Shown here one piece after another: positions 1 through 12,235 of a stretch of DNA of 64,000 bases. A model generated the notes under the pieces. The model searched no databases and had not been told where the DNA came from. It worked only from the letters and a program-made list of their open reading frames with translations. How positions within the stretch are numbered: position 1 is the first letter of the stretch; every line of letters starts with the position of its first letter. Origin of the DNA: Pomacea canaliculata (Eukaryota; Mollusca; Gastropoda; Architaenioglossa; Ampullariidae); NCBI RefSeq assembly GCF_003073045.1, contig NC_037597.1, positions 1,488,190-1,552,189 on the forward strand. Reading direction: 5' to 3'. Made by a program: the position numbers and the translations under genes.

Positions 1-298
1 AATAAACTAAAAGTAGAAGCAAAACCCTGCGAAGGCTCTCTTGTCACAATATAAATATACTTTGTGCTGGAGAGATTAGCACAGAGGATTCATGGTTTTA
101 AAGAGAACTGCAAACACACCAGGCAATTAGTTTGCAGCAACCTCTGAGTGTAGTAGGATAGGTGGAGTAGCATCATCATACAACAGAATCAGTTAAACTT
201 TCTAGCACATTTGTGCAAGCATTCACCACCTGAAAACACTAGAACATACGAGACAGATGATGATAACTGATGCTTAAATGATGTTTTTCTTAGTGAAA

Positions 299-304
299 TT
301 TATT
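299..304 (-). promoter_or_regulatory. Probable polyadenylation signal of ADAT3
   Basis: The plus strand reads TTTATT here, which is AATAAA on the minus strand. It lies about 30 nt past the ADAT3 stop codon, so the 3' UTR would be very short. No other gene feature is seen in bases 1-298. The hexamer is common in AT-rich DNA, so this rests on position. Confidence 0.45.
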
Positions 305-334
305 TTTGCTCTTTTAAACCCCTTAAATTTCTGG

Positions 335-3300
335 TCAGTGGTGTGCTCTGATGTCTGAAAGCACTTCACCAGTCCATCTGAAAACATCAAAATGATGGTT
401 AAGTCCTGCTTGCATATGCACCTTATATTTTGAGCCAAGACCCCCATCCACATGTGGTGTTGAATAGAATACACGATTCACCCTGGAGTGAACTAAAGCC
501 ATGCTGCACCTGTTGACAAAAATCAAGTCTAGAAATAATGCAATAATATGTTACTTTCATCTTTTCATAATAGGTACATTACACGTGATTTCTACAATAA
601 ATAGAACAATCTGAGATCAAGCACTTTTTACAGAAAACTACACACATGGCACTATTTTAGAAAAGAAATTTGCATTTAACAATTATAAACAGAGATATAT
701 CAAAAACTTATTTTATGATTCTCCTTTGGATTGTCTAGACATTTCACATTGTAATTTAATGCCTCAACATACATTGGACAAGGCTCCATGTTCAGAAAGA
801 TGTCATAGCCAGTGCAGAGATATGGTCCACTTTTCTCACTGGCCATCTGACCATTAGAACTTTCACAAGATGTCAACTCACAAACATTGCTTTTTTCTTC
901 ACTAGGTCTGAAATACATATCAGGGTCTGCACATTTTCACACAAATGTACGCACGCATGCAATCACATACATGTACACGCATGCACAGAGACCAAAATTA
1001 TATATAGACTGGACTGGACATAAAAGAGAAAGACAAATTGAAGTACATACATGAATTATTTACTGCAGTTGCTAGGAGAATCCACAGTCTGAGTATTAAA
1101 CAGTTTTTAGATGTGGGTCACGACAAGAGTTTTTTTCCAATTCAGTCTCCCTTGATGGCATTTGCTATGTCCAATTTAATTCTTATAGATGTTTTATTTA
1201 ACTCTAGCTTAGCTATTAAAAACACAGAGGTGAAGATTTCCCTGGTCACAGAGAGTACATTTCTAGTTATGAAGAGCGATTTGTTATGGTGAAATGCTGC
1301 TTGGATTCTTCCAAACTATCTTGAATGAGTCAAAGAAGGAAAAAACAAAAACACAAGTCTAGCAACATGAAATAAAAAAAAAGAAAGTTTTATAAGCAAT
1401 CAACAATGCCAGCCCACCTTCCAGGCACCACATGCCTCCTCCCTGACTTCTGGCCACTAAGTCCAGCCCCACCATCACTGCATGGTGCAATGGATTACTT
1501 CCCCTGCACATATCATGCCCTTTGGCTATGATGGTATTTGTGTCCGGGTCAACAACCACAATTCCATAATGTTTCTGTTAAACAGAACAAGAAACAAGTA
1601 AATAAATAGGCACTCAAAGCAATCTAATTCTTGTGAAATGATTATAAAAATAAATGTCCTAGGTCATTTAAATCATTGATAACACCTCCGATGTAATAAC
1701 TGTTTTTATCCACAGCTTTTCCTGATCATTACAAATCAAAGGGCCGCCATATAGCGTAGTGGTTAAAACACTTGCTCGTCACCACTGCAGTGAGAAACTA
1801 AGGGTTAAGATCTCATCTCAAGACACTTTCTGTATATGACACCTGTCTGCAGGCCTGGGCATCAGGGGTTTTCTCGGGGTACTTCAGTTTCCTGTCCACT
1901 CACTCTCCTCCCATAGTGCAAAATCACCTCAAGGTGGAAGAACTTTCCTACTAAATAAACCAACCGAATCAAACAAAGCAATGAAAGAAAGAAATCACAA
2001 AATGCACCAATTGGTACCTGTCCTTTTTCTGCAGCTTTTTTCCCTAATGATTCAGCTTCAAGCAGATAATTCTTAATTCTTTGGATTTCTTCTTTGCTGA
2101 AGAATGTTCCTGACAACATCTGTGCAATTCTGAAGGGAGAAAAAACCCAGAATATCCAAAAGCCATAAAAAGCAAAATTATTAAAATAATAAACAACTGT
2201 GTGTGTCAATTAAGAATAATGAAGAGGAATAATGATGATGATGTGCTTTATATAGCACATAATGGAGATTACTAATGCTCTCAGCATAAAACAGAGACAG
2301 CATACACAGGATGGATGGATAAACAACCAAGCAGACAAGTAAAAGACAAATGTAGAAGAGGCAAAGGGGAATCAAGGAACAAACAGCAAGACCCATGAAT
2401 CTGCAGAGGATAACAAGCAGCTGGACTAGTCAACAGACGGTAAGAGTAAGTAGGTGGGCTAGTAGTATGCGGACTATTGTGTTAGTAAATATTTTTTGAC
2501 TACATGTGTTGGACTAAACTCAGGAGAATGAGAGTTGGAAAGGTATATTAAAAATACTGTGAAGATGTTTTCAGGATCATGGGCCAACAGACAAGTTTCA
2601 CCAGGAAATTAACAAGGAATTACCTCTTATCCTCATGAAAGGTGACTGGCCAGTAGAACGATGACTCCTCATACTGAGCACGTGTTGCTGGGCAACATAT
2701 GGGTACCTTCACTAGGTAAGGTTTGCTAAGTGTTGTGCTGGGTATATCACTAGATTTAAGTAATGATGTCATCATAATATTAATCTGCTCACTCTCCCTC
2801 ACAGAATCATCATGATCCCTAGGGATCATCACAAAATCTCTATGACCTGCAGAGGTTGTTACAAAATCCCCATTATGTTTAGTCATTTTGCTGACATGGT
2901 GGCAGGGACAAAGCAGTATCTGCAACTGACCATCTGAAACAAGTCAGAGACAGGTCTGTGGACCACTTGGAGAAAAACCTATTTTTATGTCAGCATTTCT
3001 GTGCGTAATGACCTTCAGATAAAGAAGAGCAACAATAATGGTAACAGAATTTACAAAGCATGCTTTCCTGTGTATATACAGGCTCAATGTGCTGTGCTCA
3101 CAGGACTACAAACAAATCAACAGTTTAACATACAACAAAGTACACAAACACTTTAGAGACAGCATACAAACAACACATTGGTAAACATAACAAAATGTGG
3201 ACAAAGATGAGAAACTGATAAGTGAGCAGAAAAGAAGACATATTGATATGCGCACATCCAATTGTCAAGTACAGTTTCTAATAAATAAATAATGATAAGC

Positions 3301-4047
3301 ACCTTATCATTCATTAATAAACACAACTATTCTGCTCTAAATGTCCCCAGCTATAAGCATAAGTGAAAGACCTACTTTTTGTCCACTAATAAATATTATA
3401 CAATACTTATTAATATACTTTAGGTGTCAGGAAAAAGAACTGCTTTGTGCTCACTGATATTCTCAAGGTAGCTCAGTACCTTTGCTTTTGTCACCTCTCA
3501 CTCGTTTTAAGTGCTGGAAGGAACCAAGTGGAGCAGTGATATTTAGGTGCCTGCACATACAGGAATACACAGGTCAAAATATGATGCATCTGCCAGTAAA
3601 AAAAAAAAAAGAAAAAGAAAGGAGAGAGATGATAGAGGTGACAGCTTTTTTCACCTCTTAGTATGAAAAGTCTACAGTCTAATAAAAAGAAAACTGATCT
3701 GAAATAGTTCTTCACATTTTCTTCAATGTCTCAAGCTCTCTCCACCCACTTCCTTCCCCCTAGAAAAATGGTATGCCATTTTAACATAAAAAATATTTTT
3801 TTATTTGGTAAAGCCAAATGAGCAAAACAACCTTTCCTTTATCTAGGTTAGTATTGAAAACACATAAAATTCATGACAGGAGAGGAATTATTATTATTAT
3901 ATTTTCATATCTAATATGAGTAAAAAAATCTCACTTCACTAGTGCTGCTGTGAATTTCCGATCTGTGATATTGCTGACATAGAAATCTGCCAGCTGTACA
4001 GGTTGAGTGTAAATATCAGCTAGCACAGGCATCAGAATTGAAGACAT
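335..4047 (-). CDS. ADAT3: tRNA-specific adenosine deaminase-like subunit 3 (ADAT3), 7 coding exons
   Basis: ADAT3 pairs with ADAT2 to deaminate adenosine 34 to inosine in tRNA anticodons. Minus-strand coding exons are 4047-3935, 3550-3480, 2933-2624, 2129-2018, 1574-1418, 926-773 and 509-335. All introns are GT-AG and the total is 1092 nt (363 aa plus stop); human ADAT3 is about 350 aa. The N-terminal half has HLKRVR (exon 2) and a WPVTFHEDK block (exon 3), both typical of ADAT3. The deaminase domain has H233-A234-V235, where a catalytic enzyme has HAE; valine for glutamate is normal in ADAT3/Tad3. The zinc motif EPCPMCSMALVHSR follows, with C304 and C307 joined across the exon 6/7 boundary. 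The protein ends shortly after NHHFDVFRW. A good acceptor (TTTTCCTCTCAACAG) ends at 4079, so a non-coding exon probably lies upstream. A SINE sits in intron 4. Family call is firm; splice sites are inferred from consensus and phase. Confidence 0.93.
1741..1985 (+). repeat. tRNA-derived SINE (family A) in ADAT3 intron 4
   Basis: The element opens with an A-box-like TAGCGTAGTGG and has a degenerate B box (GGTTAAGATCTC) about 50 nt later, as in RNA polymerase III SINEs. The body has 'ttctcggggtacttcagttt' and 'cacctcaaggtgg', and the 3' end is a repeated aaataaaccaaccgaatcaaa-like tail. It lies antisense to ADAT3. It differs from the other SINE family in the window (23.5, 55.6 and 59.6 kb). Only this copy was noticed. 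Confidence 0.65.
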
Positions 4048-4942
4048 TATTTTTTTGAAATGCTGTTTGTAAACGTTCCTGTTGAGAGGAAAACACACTG
4101 TACAGTGTACATGAATGAAATTAGCACTTCCATGTTTATCAAACATTTAAATTTAACACCTCTGTGTACATTCAAATCAACTGACAGTAAATACTGAACG
4201 CTCTGTTCCTTTCGTATTCATAATCCTATGTCATCAGCAATGACATAACAACGACCAGAATAACACAAACCATTAGCGCTATGAGTATTAACATCTTATG
4301 TGTTGAGAACAATATTATTTTAGTCGGTATCATATGCTGGTTATGTGAGTCTGTATGATGATCACAATGACAGCATGGACGCGGATATCAACTAACAGTT
4401 GACTGCTCGATTGCGTACTGTGAATATGCTCAAATGTAAGAATGCTTTCATCTGCCTTCATCGCTCATCCAGTCGCTACAACTATTCTTGATTCGGATTT
4501 CCCACACTGTAGCTCAGACAAGACAAACCAACCGAGAATAATGCAAGAGGTATGAAGTGACGACACCACAGTCGTACACTACCGCGATGAAGGGAGCTAA
4601 TTTACGACTCCATTCTGCACTAGAAGCTAGAAGAGACAAGACAATAAAGGACATACAAACTTTTAGTGAAAACAAGCAAGAGGTGTGTTATTATGTAGCG
4701 AGCTAGTGTCGGCTGTCACTAATGAGCAAACTGAGCATTTCAACCATTTGAGGTCTTGACCTTTTGAGGACGAGGTGATCCAAACAAAGATCATGTCCTC
4801 AGCCAAGGCAAAACTACATTTAGGGAGAAAATGTAAATAGTGTCGTCCTCATCAATTTTAAACTCATCTGAGCTCATTAGAAGAAGCAAGGCAATGCAGC
4901 AACTACAAACCATACTGCAGGCTAGTGCCAGAGAGCCCTAAG
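4048..4942. promoter_or_regulatory. Shared intergenic region and inferred 5' exons of ADAT3 (-) and the SLC46-like gene (+)
   Basis: The two genes are divergent. On the plus strand a strong donor (AAG|GTAAGG) lies at 4942/4943 and pairs naturally with the acceptor at 7204-7205, 35 nt before the transporter ATG, so a non-coding first exon probably ends at 4942. On the minus strand the ADAT3 start exon begins at 4078 after a polypyrimidine-rich acceptor, so its own leader exon should lie at roughly 4200-4650. Both transcription starts would then fall within a few hundred bases. No TATA box or clear CpG island was recognised. Confidence 0.45.
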
Positions 4943-5430
4943 GTAAGGCTTACAGTGGTCGCCTCATTAGTATATATACTTATATGTGTTTCTGTGTGTG
5001 ATTTAGACTGCGAGCTAACGCATGTTGTAGAAGTAAATATGCATTTGTTTAATTTTTTGTCTTTTTTTATAAAAAAAAACACACCAAAACGCCAAGGTAG
5101 AGTTATATCTTATTGATCAGTTTTTAGTGGGAGTAGAGGTCCACAGTTTAGTCATATTCTAGTTCTAAATCTTTCTTAAGAATAATATATTACCAGTTCA
5201 GATGATCACTTCACATTTACATCTTAAATGGATATATAGGTAACATATATATATTAGAAGGCATACAGTTTTAATTAACTCTTCATATATATAGTGTGTG
5301 TGCATAGACTAAAAAAGTTAGGTCTTAACAAATATAATGAGTCTAAATTTACTTACCATGTGCTGAGGATATCTATTAGTAAGCTAGTATTTTAACACAA
5401 ACCGGAGGGGAAACAAACATCTGTATTTAA

Positions 5431-5668
5431 CCCTCTGAGCATGACATAAAAGTATAAATATTACAAAGACTGGCCAATAAGTGCATGAAGACTGTGAAGA
5501 AAACAGCTAGTGACGTTTGTTTTTTATTATTGCTGTTCTCAGGTAAAGATTAGACCAAGAAACCTATACATTTTTGAAAAGGAGAAAGCTTGAACTTTGC
5601 AATAAAAATACAAATAAAAATTGCCACCCCCTGCAAAGCCACAATTGTGGTTCACCATGCTCTAAGGG
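5431..5668 (+). mobile_element. piggyBac-type MITE, copy A
   Basis: This 238-bp non-coding element starts CCCTCTGAGCATG and ends CATGCTCTAAGGG, an imperfect 13-bp terminal inverted repeat (11 of 13 match). It is flanked by TTAA at 5427-5430 and 5669-5672. TTAA duplication with CCCT...AGGG ends is the piggyBac hallmark. The same element occurs inverted at 24810-25041, with long shared blocks such as AAGAAACCTATACATTTTTG and AAAGCTTGAACTTTGCAATA. It has no transposase frame, so it is non-autonomous. It lies in the inferred 5' UTR intron of the SLC46-like gene. Confidence 0.8.
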
Positions 5669-5672
5669 TTAA

Positions 5673-7204
5673 AGATAGAAATTAAAGTTTAAAATTTGTT
5701 GTCAGAATAAAAGAAAAAAATGTTCCTTTTCCTGGATTTTGAGTGCTGAGCTGGCTTTTGTGGCACAGAGTAACCACTTTCTTTCAGGTCTGTGTTCTCT
5801 TCAGTCTTAGCAATTGTTCATTTTTGTTTTGGGGTTGGGCAGTGGGGTAAGTGTTTAGTCTGGGTGTTGTCTTGTTATCTGATGTTTCTTGATAGTAACT
5901 GAAGTATTTAAACCAGTATTTGTTTATTCATTATACCAAGTTGTGCAAGATTTATTTATTAGCATTATAAAATTAGGAGTCACAGCTCCAGTGACTAAAA
6001 AGTCACTTTTATGTGTATGATAATATATATATATGTACACAATGTTCATCAGTCCACTAGATGCTGTCTTTTGTGTTTTTTGCTAAAGGGTCATGGAGAA
6101 GCAAACTTTATGTCTGAAAACACTGGTCGACTGCATTGATTTCTGCACCTTGCCTGCAGAGCTGATCTTTTTTAACTGCCTGCTGTTTCCATGGTAACCT
6201 GCAGTAGTTGATGTTTTTCCTATAGTTTGGCAACAGGGCTAAGGCTGCTAAGTTTCACCTGTCAGATGACTGAAGGCCTGGGATTCCAGTCAGTGCTTCA
6301 GCTGGCCCAATCATATCCCTATGCTCTGTGTTTTTGTTGGACAGGAAATATATTAATAGTTTATAAAAGAGTAGGAGTCACTTGTAGAATGTAGAATGAG
6401 GTTAGTGTTCGTCTTTTTATTCAATAATTAAAAGTGACTGTATGGTCTATACTTATCTATAAGGAAACATACAACATGAGCTTTCCTATACTTGTGCCAA
6501 AATATACACCAGATGTATGTGATAATATATACAATTAGGAACATTTATTTAAGGCCAAAGTGTCTAAAACTATGTCTAGTCATATGAAAACAAGCTTAAT
6601 TTCTTTGAAATTGAATCAGGACTGAAAAGGCTAAGATTTTTGCTATAATCTCCAAGAGGTGAAGACAATTTTCAGGTTTAATAGTTAAAAAGTAGCTGAT
6701 GGATTTTGAAGGCAGGCAACAAATGTCAAGGATAATGACACTGACAGTGTTGCATGAAGTTTGCCTCTGGGTATCAACATATGCCACAGAATGTGCCAAA
6801 ATGTTGTGGTCACATTCATGTGTTTATTAATATAACTTGATAAATGCTGGTGAAGGGAAGAGGATTGTCTACTCATTGCCTTTTATCATTTTTTTCTTTC
6901 TCCACCCCCCCCCCCACTCCTTCTCTCTTCTTTCGTTGTTCACTATTAAACAAATTTGTTATTAGTGCTTTTCACATGGGAATTCATTTTTTTTGGTGTG
7001 AATTAACAAAATAAAAGTTCTACCAAAAAAATTTAACCAAACAGCATACTTTGAATCCTTTCCTACCATATTAATCTGCTCGTTTGAAGACCAAATTATG
7101 TGATGCATAAAAAAAATAATCATCCTAAGTTTGATGTACGTTTTGTACATAAAGATGAATGCTTATGCAATATTTTTTTTTTAAACTCAAGTGTGTATTT
7201 TTCA
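5673..7204 (+). other. Remainder of the inferred 5' UTR intron of the SLC46-like gene
   Basis: AT-rich non-coding sequence with no persuasive open frame. It has short homopolymers, including a C run near 6905-6914, and ends in a T-rich tract followed by ATTTTTCAG at 7205, a good splice acceptor. I see no other gene or repeat. Confidence 0.5.
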
Positions 7205-7240
7205 GAGTTGTAATGCTGCGACTGGAGATATACTGATGCA

Positions 7241-10200
7241 ATGGCAGTCTCCAAGGTCATTAGGTGTGGATCACTACAGTTCAACATCCGCAATATTACA
7301 GTGGAACCTGTGCTTTTTCTTTATTTTTTCGCAGCCTATATTGTAATTCCGACCCTGCAGGCTCTGGCCTATCACAAGGTGTGCATACAGAAGTACAATG
7401 CATCCTTTTGCAGTGAGCTGCAGAATGTTACTTTTCAGAAGGAGCATGCAGAAGAAAGTGACTATGTGCAGACGGAAACATCCCACCTCATATTGCTGGC
7501 AAACATTGCCATGACTATCCCAGCCTGCTTCACGGTGTTTTGTTTCCTTGGGTCCTTTGGAGACAAAGTTGGTCGCAAGTTCCCCATCTTGCTGCCAACC
7601 GTTGGAGCAATAATACAGGCGTTTGCAGGTCTTCTGAATGCAGCTTTTCCATCAAGCTCTGTCTACTTTCTTCTTATCGGCCCTGCAATCAGTGGTTTAT
7701 GTGGTGGGATTATAGCAGCTGTGATGGCTGTGTACAGTTACATTGCACACATTGCAACCACAGAGTCCAAAACAATGCGCATTGGCATTGTGGAGAGTAT
7801 GGGCTTTCTGGCAGGCACTCTTGGTGTCTTCTTATCAGGCTTGATGCTTGATCGTACCAGCTTTGAATTTGTCTTTGGTTTCACCATGGCACTGCTGTTA
7901 CTTGCAACAGTGTACATTGTTTTTTGGCTGGAGGAAATTAGACCACCACAAACAGTGAACATAAGCAACATTTGTGGGCGATGGATTTTGGAAAATGTGA
8001 AGGAATCAGTGAACTTCATCACAAAACGGCGGCCACCTCGAGTGCGATGCACCATCTTCCTTCTTATCATCAGCATCAATTTAATACTTCTTTGTACCAT
8101 TGGTGAGGGAATCTTTCTTTGCTTTTTTTTGCTATAAATATAGTTGTTTACTGCAATTAATAGCCTTCAAAGATCAAAATCAGCTATTTTATATGTGTAG
8201 CATCTCTGCCTCTCTCTCACACATTAACATGAACACACATATTTGCATGCATGCACATATATAAATACACATACAAATTGTATATATATATAGTGTACAT
8301 ACATAGTACATACATATATATAGTGTATATACAGGCACAGGCAAAGCTTAATGTATGGATAAAGTTGAATGTATGCATTCATGCACATAAGCGCGCGCAC
8401 ACACACACACACTCTCTCTCTCTTTTCCTGTCCCTATTTCATTCTGTATTTGGTATGTGAACAGGTAATATTTTAAATTGGACTTTTCCAGTGTGAAAGC
8501 TGACCGTTTGTCCTACTTCGTACACATGCTGAGAGTTTTGTTGCTTCTCTTTCATTAGGTGAATTTGACATCATCCTTCTGTTTCTGCGTCGAGAGCCAT
8601 TAGTCTGGTCTCAGTCTATGTTTGGTTACTTCAAGGGAGCAGAAAATCTGCTAAAAGGACTTATGTTGGTGGTTGTCCTTCCTATTCTGAAGAAAAAATT
8701 ACACGTACGGGACACAGCTATTGTGATGGGTGGTGCCATGTCCAAGGTGGCTGGCCTGATCATACTTGGCATTGCAACAAAAACATGGATTGTGTTTATT
8801 GGTAGGCACTACTTACTATTACACTTGTTTGAGATTTAAAACTGTTAGAATTTTAGACCACTCTCATGACTTGTTTGCTTTTGACAGTAGAGGTGTTTTC
8901 AAAGAAAGGAAGGCAGATGGCTGTAAGGAGCAAAAGTAAATCACAGAAAAGTTAATTTTTTTGCTCTGTGCAATAGCTGTGTGTGTGTGTTTTTGAGGGA
9001 TAGAGAGAAAGAGTGAAGGCTTGGATCAACTATGTTAAACAAGTTTCTAGGAGAAGACAAAGTATTTCACTTTCATTAGTTCATCAAACTACTTCAATGA
9101 GCATTAAAATAATCTTTTCAGGTATTTCATCAGTTTATTTTAAAATTCTTACTATTATATGAAATCTGTATGTCTAAAATTAATATTTAAAGATTGACTA
9201 ACATGTTTTATTTCTTTGAAAAGATTTGAGATTGATAAAAAGACATTAAATATTTCATTAAAAGAATGTGGTGCCAGCGTTCCCTTTATTTTGTCTTAAA
9301 AGCTGGAATCGTTGGAATGGCACAGGGACTGCCTTCCGCTGGTCTTCGCTCCATGATGTCCAGCCTGGTCAAGGATGATGAGCAGGGTGGGTTGCCCAGT
9401 GTCCTCTGTGTCTTCATTACTTCAAAATGTTGGAACATCATTTGAAATATCCCTTATAAAGATGATTTTATCCTTGGCAAAAACATAAAACTTGAATGAA
9501 GAGAGAGAGATCATCATCTTTGAGTCCTCTGTTATCTTTTACCAGTCTGCATGGTTCACATTGTGTATATCATTTGGCTGCATTTATCAGTAGTAGCAGT
9601 ATATGATGTTCATCTTATAAACATTCTTCTATGAAAATGTGAATATCAGAATTGTGACCTTGTATAGGTACGTTTAAAGACACGTGCCCTGCGGGATACC
9701 TTAGTATATTTCTTTTATATCATTAGGTTTTCATTTACAAAATTGTGTGTTTTTTAAATGCTTAGTTTCCCCCCCCCCCCTTAATTTTTATGTCTTTTTA
9801 TGGATGTTTGTGTATTTTTTTTTCAGGTCGTCTGTTTGGCATTGTGGCAACAGCAGAAAGTTTGATAGGCATCTTAGCAGCACTTCTCTTTAACACCATA
9901 TATCCACTGACACTACATTTGTTTGCAGGCACTTGTTTTTTAATGGCTGCAGGCATTTCCTTTGTCTCATTCTGCATAGTACTGTGAGTTATATTCTTGG
10001 TCATATAGAGAAGTATGTAAAAAATCAGTTCTACTCACCTTTCACGATGCTTAAAAATAATTCAGTTTTATGAATTTTCAGACACCATGACCATTCCAGT
10101 ATGGTATTCCCTTCCATTGTTATCTATATAGTTAGAGTTCACAGTCATAGTTATGAAATATTGATGGAAACTTCCAGCAGCGATGCAGGGCATTGTGCTT

Positions 10201-10372
10201 ACCGGGAAAACCTTTGTGTTTCAGTTACTTGCACAAGTCTGGGGTGGCAGAAATGTGTCATTCACCCCCATACCGTAACATGCCAGAAGAAGCTGATGCA
10301 GAAGAATTCAAAGATGAAGATGTCTTTCATGTGGCTATCATGGCAGATGAGGATCATTTTGCTTACATATGA
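7241..10372 (+). CDS. SLC46-family proton-coupled solute transporter (PCFT/SLC46A3-like), 5 coding exons
   Basis: A multi-pass membrane transporter of the major facilitator superfamily. SLC46 members carry folate, sterol-type or muropeptide-type cargo with protons; the cargo here cannot be told. Exons are 7241-8102, 8559-8801, 9303-9386, 9827-9983 and 10225-10372, giving 1494 nt and 497 aa; family members are about 450-500 aa. The N terminus has the SLC46 opening ITVEPVLFLYFFA in the first membrane segment. A luminal loop follows with two N-glycosylation sites (NAS, NVT). The MFS signature GSFGDKVGRK (residues 104-113) lies between segments 2 and 3. Exons 3-4 give GLPSAGLRSMMSSLV and DEQGRLFG, typical of the second half. 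The tail is acidic and cytosolic, ending at TGA 10370-10372. All introns are GT-AG and phases agree. It is not resolved whether this is A1, A2 or A3. Confidence 0.92.
8250..8425. repeat. Dinucleotide-rich low-complexity tract in SLC46-like intron 1
   Basis: Alternating purine-pyrimidine sequence: degenerate AT/AC runs around 8260-8330, then GCGC followed by (CA)n and (CT)n at 8393-8423. Open frames across it on both strands are composition artefacts. Confidence 0.8.
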
Positions 10373-10754
10373 TAAAACTCCTGTTTTTTCGAGTTATAGT
10401 TAATCTGGATTTTAAAAAAATGACCATCTTGTAATACAAAATTTTGTGCTTTTGCTTTACCTTTTTGGTCTGCTTATAGGACTAGACTAACTTGCTATGA
10501 TGCAGCCTTAGTCATTGATATCAAACACCAACAACCCATCCCTATGGGATAGATATTGCTGGAAGTAGTGGTGGTGGGGGAAGGGGATAACAATTTTTGC
10601 AGTTACTTTAATTGTTACCTTGGGAGTAGTGCCTAGAAGCAGATTGAAAACATTCTAGTTCACTTTTTTATGAAAGAAGCAAAAATTATGTATTCAGAAA
10701 GACAATATGCAGATTTTCTGGTTGTGTCATCTTCTCATGGTGTCATGTGAATTT
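10373..10754 (+). other. 3' flank of the SLC46-like gene
   Basis: Presumed 3' UTR and flank. No coding frame is convincing, and no canonical AATAAA was found close to the stop, so the transcript end is unknown. A G-rich tract lies at about 10567-10586. Confidence 0.35.
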
Positions 10755-11400
10755 CATTTATAACAATGCCTTGACAGGCATAAAAGGAGACAATATCTAA
10801 TCAGAAGAAGCAGGGATGACATCAACATCAAGAAGATGGAGGCAATGCAGGTCAACAAAAAGCAAGAAGCCCCACTCCAACTACATGGGGAATGTATTAC
10901 AGAGACTGACAGCTTCACCTACCTTGTCAGCAAAGTCAGCAAATATGAGGGTGCAGATAAAGATGTAAAAAGCCGAATAAATAAAACCAGGTCTATACGG
11001 ATCTGGAACATGGCGTGTGACAAACACTATCACCAAGAAGATTCAGACACTCATCAACAGATGTCTGATCCACATCCTCAACATAAGATGGCCCAAGAAG
11101 ATCTCCAATACAAACCTGTGGGAGAGAACCAACCAAAAACCTGCCAGCCAAGACATCAAGAAGCGGAAGTGGGGCTGGATCGGTCACACCCTGCAAAAGC
11201 CGGCCAACAATTTACCGAGGCAAGCTCTGGGCTGGAACCCACAAGGGCAGTGCAGGGTTGGGAGACATTGAGAGATCGGTCCATAGCAAGGCGGAGACAG
11301 CTGGCATGACATGGACCCAACTGGGAAGGGACACCCAGAACTGGATCCAATGGCGTGGTGTAGTTGCAACCCTATGCTCCATTGGGGGCATAAAAGAATA
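10755..11400 (+). mobile_element. Decayed non-LTR retrotransposon 3' end (endonuclease/RT LINE), copy 1
   Basis: The translated sequence, across frames, has ITETDSFTYLVSKVSK (a 'FTYLG' block past the RT domain), then a stretch like [16 protein letters not shown] and a block with [15 protein letters not shown]. These match the C-terminal part of the LINE ORF2 type often annotated in invertebrates as 'craniofacial development protein 2-like' or endonuclease-reverse transcriptase. Frameshifts break it. It ends with GTWTQLGRD-like coding sequence and an AAGAATAAGAAGAA tail. The next element (11510-12235) is a second copy of the same 3' region. Confidence 0.75.
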
Positions 11401-11509
11401 AGAAGAATCTAGTCTAATACAATGCAGATGTTCACAAATGGTAACAAAATGAGATGTGTGATGTAAGATTACTCACATTCTATCAGCTGTCATGATCTCC
11501 TGTAATTCA

Positions 11510-12235
11510 AAAGTCTTTTCCTCTCTTTTTCGCATCGGCCTAAATAAATTACTGAGTAAGCTAGCAGAGGAAGCAGAGAAGACTGGCTTAAAGGTTAACA
11601 GAAAAAAGACCAATGTGATGAGAATCAACAATAAGCAGAAACTCCCAATCCATCTTCAAGGAGAGAACATCCTGAAAACAGACCGCTTCACGTATCTGGG
11701 GTGCATTGTCAAGCTGCAACTTTCAACATCCTACTCCCCATCTGGAACTCCCGAGCATTATCCTTTACCAGTAAGACCCGCATCTTCAACACCAATGTGA
11801 ATGCAGTCCTACTGTATGGTTCTGAAACCTGAAGAGAGACAAACACCATCAACAACAAGCTCCAGACCTTTACCAACCGATGCCATATTCTGGGAATAAG
11901 ATGCCCTGAAAGATCTCCAACAGCAGCCTGTGGAAAAGAACCAACCAGAATGCCACTAGCCAAGACATCAAAAAGCGCAAATGAATGGGCTGGATAGGAC
12001 TCACCCAGCGCAAACCAGCTGACACCATTGCCAAGCAGGCACTTGACTGGAACCCTCAGGAATGGAGGAGAGTTGGGAGACCAAAGCAGACCTGAAAAAG
12101 AACAGTAGAGAGCAAGGAAAAGGACATTGGAACCACATGAGCCCAACTGAAGGGGCTGCCCAAAACTGGGTCTGCTGGCGAGGTGTTATGTCCCTATGCT
12201 CGTCAAAGGAGCAACAAGAAATAAACTAAACTAAA
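11510..12235 (+). mobile_element. Decayed non-LTR retrotransposon 3' end, copy 2
   Basis: It codes for a block beginning LNKLLSKLAEEAEKTGLKVN, the NRKKTNVMRI segment and FTYLGCIV, which is the end of the RT domain and its C-terminal extension. It then decays through stops and frameshifts with recognisable LLYGSET and NRCHILGIR segments. The last part ('cccaactgaa...tccctatgctc') is homologous to the 3' end of copy 1, and it stops in an AAATAAACTAAACTAAATAAAT-like tail. It is dead and in the same orientation as copy 1. Confidence 0.75.
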
